A stretch of DNA of 64,000 nt from contig CAJNDS010002227.1 of the NCBI GenBank assembly GCA_905221605.1, forward strand, positions 452,501-516,500, written 5' to 3'. This document shows, one piece after another, positions 58,614 to 63,870 of this stretch; position 1 is the stretch's first letter, and each line of letters begins with the position of its first letter. Under the pieces are notes generated by a model. It was not told the DNA's origin and made no database searches. It saw only the letters and a list, made by a program, of their open reading frames with translations. The position numbers and the translations under genes are program-made. This stretch comes from Symbiodinium natans (Eukaryota > Sar > Dinophyceae > Suessiales > Symbiodiniaceae).

Positions 58614-59122
58614 ACATGTATATGTATATACATACATATATATGTGTATATCTACATATATGTGTACTAAAAAATGAGCAGTTATATGTTCTTTCGGACC
58701 GGGGGTGTTTCGTTGCTTGCAGCTGGCCAATCTCATGCCCAGGATGTGTCCGCGATCGTCGAAAAGGCGTCGCACGTTGCTGCGGCGCTGGGCTACAGCA
58801 CCGCATCAAGTGGCTTGGTAGCCCAGGGAAAAGGGGTTTAGGGTTTAGGGTTTAGGGTTACCCTTTTATTGGTTCCGGGTTCGTTTAGAAAAGTAACCAA
58901 CCCCAAAAAAGGGGTGCCCTTCTCATAAATAAAGCTGCTGGGCTACCCAGGTGGTGTGAACAACAGCGTCGCCCTGAATTCTGCCTAGGTTGCGCATCGC
59001 TAACTGCGAGTGCAAGTGCTTGTGCGGATCAGGTTGGTAATCGCAGAACTGCGGTTCTTGTCTTGGCCGCGAGCTCCAAGAAATGTGGATGCTGCCCCTT
59101 GACTAAGTTCTTCCGACGGTGA
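35507..59122 (+). CDS. Six-transmembrane voltage-sensor / cyclic-nucleotide-binding-domain cation channel, about 29 exons
   Basis: Membrane channel of the EAG/CNG/HCN type. Joining the exons listed separately gives, in order: S1 (RLVWDLSGLALIMYD), S2 (IFWTVDVAFSFVTGYY), S3 (HYLTTWFFLDI), S4 voltage sensor with spaced Arg (MRVVRLLRVLKLRR), S5 (FFIVLLNHVIACLWY), pore helix (YKYFTSLHWALTQFTP), S6 (FSIAVLFFAMVAFSSIV), C-linker (MKQFWILRRYL, PLRNELQYTIM) and a cyclic-nucleotide-binding fold (SGDIVFEAGEECSQVYF, ALWVTWKHLG, EIISVDTAIFS), then YARLFVECLN and a basic, Cys-containing tail. From S1 to the stop it is about 545 residues, plus an N-terminal tail from exons upstream. The pore has TQFTP in place of the GYG potassium filter, a form I associate with dinoflagellate channels, so ion selectivity is open. 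The binding fold is short, and ligand binding is uncertain. Introns are over 90 percent of the span and are filled with telomere-like repeats, satellites and MITE-like elements. Confidence 0.9.
35978..36026 (+). CDS. Channel exon: end of S1 and S1-S2 loop
   Basis: After TTCCAG, phase 2. Completes Met then YDICAIPLEAFDFPRW; YD-x4-PL is typical after S1. GA donor (TGG|GAGCAG), phase 0; a GT donor four bases earlier is possible but breaks phase with the next exon. Confidence 0.82.
36632..36658 (+). CDS. Channel microexon, 27 nt, start of S2
   Basis: After CCTGCAG, phase 0: DVMDWLALA, nine codons, followed by a GC donor (GCG|GCCCAG). It links AFDFPRW to IFWTVDV with no frame conflict. Confidence 0.7.
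36844..36912 (+). CDS. Channel exon: S2
   Basis: After GCCAAG, phase 0: IFWTVDVAFSFVTGYYHNG; FWTxD is the S2 signature. The 3' end is uncertain (GC donor after TTG taken here; other GC sites lie a few codons earlier). Confidence 0.83.
37130..37171 (+). CDS. Channel exon: S3
   Basis: After CACAAG, phase 0: IAIHYLTTWFFLDI, the YLxxWFxxD motif of S3. GT donor (ATT|GTCTCA); a GC donor 12 bases later would add VSSL. Confidence 0.85.
37845..37906 (+). CDS. Channel exon: S3-S4 segment
   Basis: After CCCAAG, phase 0: AVIVPEWLTMTGSDSLSYAG. GC donor (GGGAT|GCGTGG), phase 2, gives Met at the junction with S4. Confidence 0.83.
38614..38714. mobile_element. MITE-like element, family 2, copy a
   Basis: About 100 bp. 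Inverted ends TTGGGATGTTCCCCCC / GGGGGAACATCC with inner TACTAACAGTCCTTA / TAAGGACTGCTAGTA arms. No coding. Confidence 0.78.
38748..38856. mobile_element. MITE-like element, family 2, copy b, interrupted by a TTTAGGG tract
   Basis: The same ends as copy a (GGGATGT... / ...GGGGGAACATCCC). Between ATCCCTATTAAG and GGACTGTTAAG a 36-bp telomere-like run (38799-38834) is inserted where copy a reads continuously. Confidence 0.75.
39088..39138 (+). CDS. Channel exon: S4 voltage sensor
   Basis: After CTTCAG, phase 2: LGKTMRVVRLLRVLKL with Arg at regular three-residue spacing, the voltage-sensing helix. GC donor (CTAAG|GCGCGG), phase 2. Confidence 0.9.
39617..39655 (+). CDS. Channel exon: S4-S5 linker
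   Basis: After TCGAAG, phase 2: RILDAVLERIQSE, an amphipathic linker. GC donor (AGTGA|GCCAGA), phase 2; the nearby GTGAGCC site does not fit the next phase. Confidence 0.8.
   Translation, partial: AHLGCSPGEDPE
39895..39934. mobile_element. MITE-like element, family 2, copy c, half element
   Basis: CTTGGGATGTTCCCCTCTAG through AGTCCCTAATCGGG, then directly a TTTAGGG tract; the right half is missing. Confidence 0.7.
40026..40064 (+). CDS. Channel exon: first half of S5
   Basis: After CCTGAG, phase 2: FTFLLISLFRLLL. GC donors occur three times within CTGCTGCTGC, so the end can shift by 3 or 6 bases. The next exon is 10.4 kb away. Confidence 0.8.
40245..42415. repeat. 310-bp satellite built of nested inverted repeats
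   Basis: The marker CCGCGTGGTCTTCCCG recurs at 40752, 41060, 41370, 41680 and 41990 (spacing 308-310). The first occurrence, near 40487, is in reverse orientation. Each unit contains several fold-backs of TGAAATCCTTGAAAAATC / GATTTTTCAAGGATTTCA arranged round CCCGGG. A TTTAGGG tract (42184-42285) splits the last unit. Confidence 0.93.
42184..42285 (+). repeat. TTTAGGG tract inserted in the 310-bp satellite
   Basis: About 13 units; satellite sequence (AATATCCTTGAAACCCTTAA) resumes straight after it. Confidence 0.93.
42415..42985. repeat. CCCCATCAT-type microsatellite
   Basis: Irregular CATCCCC/CATCATCC units; a short inverted segment (GGGATGATGG) at 42555-42592. The His/Pro/Ser-rich frames are artefacts. 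Confidence 0.92.
42990..45099. repeat. About 220-bp satellite, left part
   Basis: Units of about 205-235 bp containing TGCTTCCGTGCTCGTATTATG, then CTAGAGGTTTGTCGTATGTCC, CTTCGTGTTGTAAGGGTTTT and AGCGTCTAGATGATTGTCAT. Copies diverge by substitutions and small indels. Frames of 60-140 codons on both strands recur with the repeat and are not genes. Confidence 0.93.
45100..47134. mobile_element. 2.0-kb terminal-inverted-repeat insertion in the satellite
   Basis: The left end TACCCCCC... followed by GACCTACCCTTTTTCGCC is matched, inverted, at the right end (GGCCGAAAAAGGGTAGGTCG then G-run TA). It sits within a TATATATA stretch that is uninterrupted in other satellite units (for example near 43825). 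AT-rich, with no telomere-like repeats. Inside: an A-rich/T-rich fold-back (45236-45465), three copies of a block with TAGTATATAAGTGGTCTTT (45530, 45965, 46085) and three of a block with GAGTATGGTCCTTTAAAT (46190, 46430, 46710). There is no transposase-like frame, so it is presumably non-autonomous. Confidence 0.78.
47135..50098. repeat. About 220-bp satellite, right part, with inverted segment
   Basis: Continues the array right of the insertion. From about 49400 to 50098 the units run in reverse orientation (AGACAAACCTCCAGGGCCCT... strand), giving a head-to-head junction. Confidence 0.9.
50128..50183. repeat. (CTA)n microsatellite
   Basis: About 17 triplets at the right border of the satellite. 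Confidence 0.95.
50473..50511 (+). CDS. Channel exon: second half of S5
   Basis: After ACCAAG, phase 2: FFIVLLNHVIAC; the LLNHxIAC motif is characteristic of S5 in these channels. GT donor (TGCCT|GTCGCC), phase 2. Confidence 0.87.
50714..50786 (+). CDS. Channel exon: end of S5 and pore turret
   Basis: After CGCCAG, phase 2: WYLIGKETSAVNMVNWT; WYxIG and NW are typical of the S5-pore region. The 3' end is approximate (GA donor GGC|GACTCC taken). Confidence 0.82.
51471..51506 (+). CDS. Channel microexon, 36 nt: pore helix part 1
   Basis: After CTCGCAG, phase 0: DQTYKYFTSLHW, the YFTSLHW pore-helix motif. GC donor (TGG|GCTGGG), phase 0. Confidence 0.92.
51919..51951 (+). CDS. Channel microexon, 33 nt: pore loop
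   Basis: After GCGCCAG, phase 0: ALTQFTPASMN, occupying the selectivity-filter position. Strong GT donor (AAC|GTGAGT). Confidence 0.92.
52206..52306. mobile_element. MITE-like element, family 2, copy d
   Basis: TTGGGATGTTCCCGCTTATA at the left, GATAAGGGGGAACCTCCCAA at the right, with a G run in the middle. Confidence 0.75.
52311..52427. mobile_element. MITE-like element, family 1, copy 2
   Basis: 117 bp; ends CTTGGAGGTTCGTGGTACC and AAGTACCATGAACCTCCAAG. It lies four bases from copy d and five from copy e of family 2. Confidence 0.85.
52432..52599. mobile_element. MITE-like element, family 2, copy e, with telomere-like insertion
   Basis: CCTTGGGATGTTGCCCCC through GGGGAACATACCAAGG (52526), then CCCTAAA units (52530-52575), then a second right end TATAAGGGGGAACATCCCAAGG (about 52577-52599). 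Confidence 0.7.
52617..52686 (+). CDS. Channel exon: S6
   Basis: After GCGGAG, phase 0: VYERIFSIAVLFFAMVAF then SSIVG, the S6 helix. The donor is GA or GC within GTGGGAGGCAC; the end is uncertain by 3 bases. Confidence 0.93.
52878..52917 (+). CDS. Channel exon: end of S6
   Basis: After TTGCAG, phase 1: VTASMTQLQNLR, the TAxMTQLxNL segment following S6. GC donor (CGCTT|GCCCCA), phase 2; the GT donor formed by the following GTTTAGGG tract does not fit the next exon. Confidence 0.9.
53075..53141 (+). CDS. Channel exon: C-linker
   Basis: After GGTATGAG, phase 2: RSNHMKQFWILRRYLKQNG; MKQFWxLRRYL is the start of the C-linker. GA donor (GGCAAG|GATCGT), phase 0. Confidence 0.9.
53269..53316 (+). 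CDS. Channel exon: C-linker
   Basis: After GCGTGAG, phase 0: ELQFRIEKFLEYQTNK (RIxKFLEY). GC donor (AAG|GCTATC), phase 0. Confidence 0.87.
53461..53960. repeat. (GA)n, poly-G and (GGAA)n / GGAAGCAA microsatellites in a channel intron
   Basis: GA-rich 53461-53700, a G run at 53701-53713, and GGAA/GGAAGCAA 53801-53960. The long Ser/Leu, Arg/Glu and Lys-rich frames here are microsatellite artefacts. Confidence 0.95.
53987..54033 (+). CDS. Channel exon: C-linker
   Basis: After TGTCAG, phase 0: EAEHVQPAMVAHLTK. GC donor (AAGCT|GCGGCT), phase 2, splices to give HLTKLSQPLRNE exactly. Confidence 0.88.
54603..54642 (+). CDS. Channel exon: C-linker
   Basis: After GGCAAG, phase 2: SQPLRNELQYTIM, the PLRxELQY motif. 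GC donor (ATG|GCCTGT), phase 0. Confidence 0.9.
54782..54821 (+). CDS. Channel exon: end of C-linker
   Basis: After TGGGCAG, phase 0: VQWLRAHPFFAKI; HPFF is a hallmark preceding the nucleotide-binding fold. GT donor (ATTT|GTGCTC), phase 1. Confidence 0.85.
55021..55082 (+). CDS. Channel exon: helix A before the binding fold
   Basis: After GCGAGCAG, phase 1: THMPNFMHKLCSTAIKESL. The donor is taken at GGG|GCAGAT (GC). Confidence 0.8.
55377..55445 (+). CDS. Channel exon: start of cyclic-nucleotide-binding fold
   Basis: After AGGAAG, phase 0: VLGSGDIVFEAGEECSQVYF; GDxVFxxGEEC is the first beta-roll signature. The end lies at the GT donor after TTC (55436) or at GC donors 6 or 9 bases later. Confidence 0.93.
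55748..55959. mobile_element. MITE-like element, family 1, copy 3, interrupted by a TTTAGGG tract
   Basis: Left end CTTGGGTGTTCATGGTAACC; right end AAGTACCATGAACCTCCAAG, whose final AAG acts as the splice acceptor of the next channel exon. 55788-55853 is telomere-like and lies inside the element. Confidence 0.68.
55960..56030 (+). CDS. Channel exon: beta-roll, uses a MITE end as acceptor
   Basis: Begins directly after CCTCCAAG, the terminal inverted repeat of family-1 element copy 3. Reads HAVLRYTHIRETDETSNKLH then SKQW. GC donor (AGTG|GCCGCC), phase 2, rebuilds Trp with the next exon. Confidence 0.85.
56640..56704 (+). CDS. Channel exon: beta-roll
   Basis: After GCCGAG, phase 2: ISEPALWVTWKHLGVCEAEK; SExALWVxWxHxG is typical of this protein group. 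GA donor (CCGG|GAAGCT), phase 1. Confidence 0.9.
57247..57292 (+). CDS. Channel exon: end of beta-roll
   Basis: After GCCGAG, phase 1: EIISVDTAIFSKDL. GT donor (CTTTT|GTCTTG), phase 2. The acceptor context AAGCCGAG is the same as at 56640. Confidence 0.82.
58034..58061 (+). CDS. Channel microexon, 28 nt: C helix
   Basis: After CCCAAG, phase 2: LCSTYARLF. GC donor (TTC|GCCCCA), phase 0, gives YARLFVECLN with the next exon. Confidence 0.72.
58471..58527 (+). CDS. Channel exon: after C helix
   Basis: After CCTCAAG, phase 0: VECLNSMPKHTLSDVLDQT; LNxxPxxxLSD is the usual segment after YAxxF. GT donor (ACT|GTCCTT), phase 0. Confidence 0.8.
58575..58670. repeat. (TA)n / TATG microsatellite
   Basis: TATATGTATA-type DNA in the intron before the channel tail exon. 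Confidence 0.9.
58723..58817 (+). CDS. Channel exon: basic C-terminal tail
   Basis: After TTGCTTGCAG, phase 0: LANLMPRMCPRSSKRRRTLL..., strongly basic. The alternative frame (AQDVSAIVEKASHV) is also open, but joins to a stop two codons into the next exon, while the chosen frame stays open for 57 further codons. Confidence 0.6.
58818..58950 (+). mobile_element. Introner-like intron with inverted ends and an internal TTTAGGG tract
   Basis: 133 bp. GGTAGCCCAG at the left is the inverse of CTGGGCTACC at the right, and the splice sites (G|GTAGCC, CCCAG|G) fall inside these inverted ends. Inside are a second inverted pair (AAAAGGGG... / ...CCCCAAAAAAGGGG region) and three TTTAGGG units (58836-58858). 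Confidence 0.65.
58951..59122 (+). CDS. Channel terminal exon
   Basis: Phase 2 start, 57 codons to TGA: WCEQQRRPEFCLGC ... KKCGCCPLTKFFRR. Cys-rich and basic. The identity of the tail rests on the open frame and phase match only. Confidence 0.55.
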
Positions 59123-59963
59123 CAATGGTCACTGGTCCCTTCTATTTGCTTGAGAACCCAGAAAAGATTACAATAATCATCCCTAGATTGCCCTTAGAAA
59201 GAAGAATGTTTTCCATTTCTTGGGGGGGCTCTTAAGCAGACAGTCGGGACTCCCTAGCAGATGCGGGGTCGCATGCGGAAAAGTCCCAAAGACCAGAGTC
59301 CACGTCCGACGCTCCTCCGGGCAGTTGCCTCCAGACCACAACCATTCCCCTTAAACCCTAAACCCTAAACCCAAAACCCTCAACCCTAAGCCCTAAGCCC
59401 TAAGCCCTAAACCCTAAACCCTAAACCTGCAACCCTAGAAGCCCCCACGCCTGGTAGCCTCAGCCACTCAGTGATCGAACAAGCCCGCAGGTATCTGCAA
59501 ACTAGCTGCACATGGCTTAGGGCGTACAGTGGGTGCAGGAACGTTTCGAAAATCAAAGCTGGTGGACCTGTGCGCAAGCACTCTCGCGCAGCCATGGTGC
59601 CCAGTGCAGCAGCCTCATCTTCCAGTCTGGCTGACTAGGGTTCATGTTGGTTCTAAGCCAGCTTCGCCGCAACGCTGGAGGGTAGCCTCTGTAAAAGAAA
59701 CGCCCGCCCCTGCATGGAAAGCAAGTCCATGTCCGAGGCTCCAAGCCCCCTAGGACGAGCCCTCGTGTGGAGCAACTCGTGATACAACCGAGGCCTCGTG
59801 TTCCGATGGGCCACTTCCTTCTCCTGATGGTTGCTGGGTTGGGACCTCGTGCGTCGTGAGATTCTGCGAGCCGTGTCTTGGCCAGCTTGCGTTCCGCGAG
59901 CTCTGCTTCTCAAGCCCCCCCCCCCTGCTGTCTCCTAGCTCCCATCTAAGATCACATCCAGCG
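59123..59963. other. Intergenic or 3' UTR region, short CCCTAAA tract
   Basis: 59350-59430 carries degenerate CCCTAAA units. 59440-59960 is unique; short frames on both strands show no motif. Confidence 0.5.
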
Positions 59964-60107
59964 ATGCAGCAGTGGTCAGTTGTCACTGCCGTCAAGAACA
60001 CCTTCATTGACGTCGCGGAGCCAGCGCAGGAGGACGACGGGCCGAAGACCGACTCCGAGTTGCCCCGGCGCCGCTCGCGCGCTGCGAGCCCAATCCCTGC
60101 TGCCAAG
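59964..60107 (+). CDS. Possible upstream coding segment before the FN2 gene
   Basis: From the ATG: MQQWSVVTAVKNTFIDVAEP then an acidic stretch and PRRRSRAASPIPAAK. VKNTFI followed by an Arg/Ser-rich segment is a pattern I associate, from memory, with many dinoflagellate proteins. It is in a different frame from the FN2 gene. A 26-base GC..AG segment (60108-60133) would join the two in phase, but is implausibly short for an intron. Confidence 0.35.
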
Positions 60108-60133
60108 GCGTGGAGTCTTCGGCTGGGTTGCAG

Positions 60134-61428
60134 ATGTCGACGTCCGAGGTCAGCATGCAGGCAGAGGCGCCGGAGCCGCTTGAGAGCGGCGTGCAGGATG
60201 CCCAGATGAGCGGGACGCCGGATGTGCAAGAAGGCCCAAAGAAGCGGCGTCCGGGTCGAAGGGAGAGGGAGCAGCTGAAGGGATCAAAGATGCAAGATGC
60301 AGATCTGCAGTGCGATCTGCAGCCAGGGCAATCATTGAAGTGGCGTCCTCCACATGTATTGCTGGGCTGCACGCTTGTACTTCTGCTAGTGGGAGGGGCT
60401 TCACTTGCTTGCAGCTTCCGCGAGGATCCAAAGGTCAGGCTGTTGAAAGTCCAGCAGCAAGAAATTTTGGACGCCGAGAACCGCCATCTGGCAAAGCTGA
60501 AGCAGCCAGCGGAAATCATGCAAAAGACTCTTGATGGTGTCCTCAACCAAACCCGCCAAGAAGCTGTCGATCACGAGGCCGTAATCTCAAAGCTTGACAG
60601 CGAGAGGTTTCACGTGCAGCATGGTGCATGGAAGTTTTCCTGCAATGCTGCGGACTTGGAAGCCAGTGCTCGTGCCAAGCTGGTTGGATTTCCAGAGCCA
60701 GTTGTTGAGAAGATTTTAGGCTCCCTGCTGTTCGACCTACAAGCATCAGCTGACAAGAAAGACTTCAGTCTTGATGGCCGCAGCTCCGTGGGGCACATGT
60801 ATCGACACCGCCTGCAGAGCGCGCAGTCGAATGGCGTGGTATCAGTTGCTTTGATGGTTTATGGGGTCGACTTTGACATGAAAAAAGTTGTGGACCACTA
60901 TGAAGAAATCGAGGAGCCAGTGTATGAGACGGCCCCAGGTCCTACAAAGCGGTGCACCACACGATCTGTTAATGGACCTCTTTGCGTCTTCCCTTTTTGG
61001 TACAAGGGCATCCATTACTCTCGATGCACTACGGCTGCGAAAGGCTTGCTGTGGTGTGCGACATCCACGTATGAGGATGGCAGCATGTACCATTGGGACT
61101 ACTGTGGTGACAAGGAGGACTGCCAAGAAGAGACATCAGAATCGCCTGAGATGGTCCGGAAGTTCGTTGGGATGGCCAAGAAGAAGTTCCCAGTGTACTC
61201 GCACCGAGCACTTCCAGAAGGCGTCAGCGAGGGCGACCTCGATCGGGCGCTTGACTATGTGAGCAGCCGTGATGCAAGGAGGGCTCTGTCAGAGTAAGTG
61301 CAGCATAGTGAAGCGGCGAGCTTGACGGTTTGATTTTGGGAGTTGATTGACGCCTTTTTTGCCACAGTTTGTACAGGTGTGGCTTCTGCAATCATCCCAG
61401 CGAGCATCCTGAAGAGAAGATATGTTAG
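60134..61428 (+). CDS. Single-pass membrane protein with a fibronectin type II domain, two exons
   Basis: Exon 1 is 60134-61293 (first ATG, directly after TTGCAG); exon 2 is 61368-61428. The donor GA|GTAAGT and acceptor TTGCCACAG are canonical; splicing replaces an immediate TAA with DLYRCGFCNHPSEHPEE... and a stop. The product is about 406 residues. Residues 1-73 are acidic then basic (KKRRPGRRERE). A hydrophobic segment at about 74-93 (HVLLGCTLVLLLVGG) is a signal anchor or TM helix. Residues 100-150 are helical. Residues 274-324 match a fibronectin type II domain: CVFPFWYKG, then YSRCT, LLWCAT and WDYC, with all four conserved cysteines (284, 298, 308, 324). FN2 domains bind collagen or carbohydrate-like ligands in animals; the ligand here is unknown. 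Likely a type II membrane protein with the FN2 domain outside. In contrast to the neighbouring genes it has almost no intron. Confidence 0.82.
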
Positions 61429-61915
61429 CCAACACATCATGGGAGGTGCATGACCGGGCTCCTGTAGCATGCAAACGCAGACACGTGCCAACGTGGCTTC
61501 GTGCACTCTTGCAGCAGCAGCTCGAGCTGTACTTGACATCGGCGCTCGTGGCTGTTTGGCGCAGCATGCTTTGGTGCTGAACCAATTCAGGCGGTGCCAC
61601 TCAGTGGTCGAGCAGCTTGCATCAAGCACAGTGCGCCATGCCAACCCATGAGAGAGGAAAAGTGGGCCGCGAGGGGCTTTGGTGCGCTTTTGGGGTGCTT
61701 CTGGGTTCTTTGATGTTGGTTCAATCTTGCGCACTTTGCTGATTATTATTCTTGTTATCATTTTTGGATAGAACCCTGACTTTTACCAATGGGGCCTTAT
61801 CAGAAGTGTAAACGCCTGAGCGCGTCGCCTAGCCGAGCTGGCCCAACACCGTGTGAAGCGTGCATCCTAGGAGGGAGGTATGCAGCAAATTTCCGGTTGG
61901 GGAAGGGACCCCCCT
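61429..61915. other. 3' flank of the FN2 gene
   Basis: Unique sequence; minus-strand frames (61255-61761) overlap exon 2 and show no motif. Likely 3' UTR and spacer. Confidence 0.5.
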
Positions 61916-62180
61916 AAACCCTAAACCCTAATGAAACCCTAAACCCTAAACCATGAGGCTTCTGGGCCGAACAGTCAAGCCTACAGGTTATTCTCCATGT
62001 TTCCGATCAGGAACTGTGTTTCACGAATTGAAGCCCTAAGACCTAACCCCTATATCCCTTAAACCCGCAACCCTAAACCCCTACACTCCATAAACCCTAG
62101 AGCCCCTTCCTAAAGCTAATTCCTAAACCCAGATTCTTGTTGCTACGGCGAGAAAAATCCTTTTTCTTGGCACCCCTCAG

Positions 62181-62224
62181 GCCTCGTGTTTCGAGGGGAC
62201 CAAGATGTTCTGTGCCGGCCCCGG
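62181..62224 (+). CDS. Right-end gene, exon a
   Basis: After CCCCTCAG, phase 0: ASCFEGTKMFCAGP. GC donor (CCCGG|GCAGGT), phase 2, fits exon b. Product unrecognised. Confidence 0.5.
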
Positions 62225-62313
62225 GCAGGTTTGAGGAGCATGGGGTTCCGGGTTTAGGGTTTGGGGTTTAGGGTTTAGGGTTGAGGGTTCTGAGTTCAGG
62301 GTTAGGGGTTCAG

Positions 62314-62400
62314 AATTACGGGGTCTACGTTCACCAATTTGTGTCGTGACTTTCTTGCTGCACATGGCTTCTCTCAAAGGGAGAGGCAGCTGGTCTACCT
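62314..62400 (+). CDS. Right-end gene, exon b
   Basis: After GTTCAG, phase 2: TNLCRDFLAAHGFSQRERQL then VYL. The 3' end is approximate (GA donor CTC|GAGCC). Product unrecognised. Confidence 0.5.
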
Positions 62401-62770
62401 CGAGCCAAACCCTGAACCCCAAACCCTAAAAGCCAAACCCTAAACCCCAAACCCTAACCTTAAACCCTAAACCCTCAACCCTAAACACTAAACCCCAAAC
62501 CCTAAGGGTCTTGGGAAGCCTAAACCTTAAACCCTAAATCACCCTAAAAGCCCAACCCTAAACCCCAAACCCTAAACCTTAACTCTAAACCAGCCTAAAC
62601 CCTAAACCCTAAGCCCTAAACCCTAAACTCTGAACCCTAATAATCCCTAAGCCCTAAGCCCTAAGCCCTAAGCCCTAAACCCTAAACCCTAAACCCTAAA
62701 CCCTGAACCCTAAACCCTAAACCCTAAACCCTAAAACCCAAGCCCTCAACCCTCGACCCTCGACCTGAAG

Positions 62771-62843
62771 TTCCTTTCCAGCGACGATGAGGCGATGACC
62801 TGCGCTACATCCTCACCGCGGCTTCCTGAGCTTGCAGAGATGG
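62771..62843 (+). CDS. Right-end gene, exon c
   Basis: After CCTGAAG, phase 0: FLSSDDEAMTCATSSPRLPE then LAEM. Donor G|GTTTAGGG, supplied by the telomere-like tract, phase 1. Confidence 0.48.
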
Positions 62844-63302
62844 GTTTAGGGTTTAGGGTTTAGGGTTTAGGGTTTAGGGTTTAGGGCTTCGACGCGAGAG
62901 CGCTTCCATTCATTGACTCGGACACTTGCCCTTGTGCATATGCAACATGCGGGAGTCTTGATTGCGCGTAGCGTCCCCTCATAACCCTTCCATGCTTCTG
63001 GCACCCAGCTTCTGATTAAGTCCCTCTAAATCCTAAACCACGCTAAACCCCTAAATCCTCCCAAACCCCGAAACCCCTAAACCTTAAACCCCTAAACCCC
63101 CAAACCCCTAACCCCGGACCCTAAACCCCTAAACCCCTAAACCCCTAAACCCCTAAACCCCTAAACCCCTAAACCCCTAAACCCCAAAACCGTAAATCCT
63201 AAACCCTAAACCCCAAACCCTAAACCCTAAACCCCAAACCCTAAACCCCAAACCCTAAACCCTAAACCCTAAGCCCCTCCTGTAGCATGCGAGCGTCTGC
63301 AG

Positions 63303-63371
63303 GGTCGCCGGCGCTTGCCCCCACCGCCGAAGCACAGCTTCTTGAAGCCAGAAGAGGGAGAGGGCCAGTCG
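63303..63371 (+). CDS. Right-end gene, exon d
   Basis: After GTCTGCAG, phase 0: GRRRLPPPPKHSFLKPEEGE. GT donor TCG|GTGGGG, phase 0. A basic, Pro-rich linker. An island at 62886-63035 between exons c and d may hold another exon. Confidence 0.5.
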
Positions 63372-63470
63372 GTGGGGGGCTGAGAGGGTTTAGGGTTTAG
63401 GGTTTAGGGTTTAGGGTTCAGGGTTTAGGGTTTAGGGTTTAGGGTTTAGGGTTTCGGGTGCTGCACTGAG

Positions 63471-63539
63471 ACCGACAAGCCCAAGAAGAAGAAAGAAGTC
63501 CGCAGCTTCCTGCAACGAAACGCGCCGGCTGCATTCCAG
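63471..63539 (+). CDS. Right-end gene, exon e
   Basis: After GCACTGAG, phase 0: TDKPKKKKEVRSFLQRNAPA then AFQ. GC donor (CAG|GCCAGC), phase 0. The Lys cluster could be a nuclear localisation signal. Confidence 0.55.
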
Positions 63540-63794
63540 GCCAGCGGTTGCCTCGCTCTGCTTTGAGCTCCTCCGTTTTGGGTTTTTGGGTTTTTGGGTT
63601 TTTGGGTTTTTGGGTTTTTGGGTTTTTGGGTTTTTGGGTTTTTGGGTTTTTGGGCTTTTGGGCTTTTGGGCTTTTGGGCTTTTGGGTTTTTGGGCTTTAG
63701 GGTTTTAGGGCTTTAGGGTTTTAGAGTTCAGGGCTTAGGGTTGAGGGTTTTAGGGTTTAGGGTTTAGGGTCAGAGGGCCGCGTGTTCGCGCCAG

Positions 63795-63870
63795 TTTGTT
63801 CCCATGGTGGAGCTTAACGGCGTCTGGGTGAAGTATGACCCCCGGCGCCGCGAGCTCAGAGTCGCGCAGG
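63795..63870 (+). CDS. Right-end gene, exon f (continues beyond the window)
   Basis: After GCGCCAG, phase 0: FVPMVELNGVWVKYDPRRRE then LRVAQ. GA donor (CAGG|GATCC), approximate. No family recognised; the gene runs off the right edge. Confidence 0.55.

Noticed and set aside
58723-58857. Alternative frame AQDVSAIVEKASHVAAALG as the channel tail
   Set aside because: It looks natural, but after the inverted-repeat intron it meets a stop within three codons and its phase does not fit the preceding GT donor. The other frame fits both.
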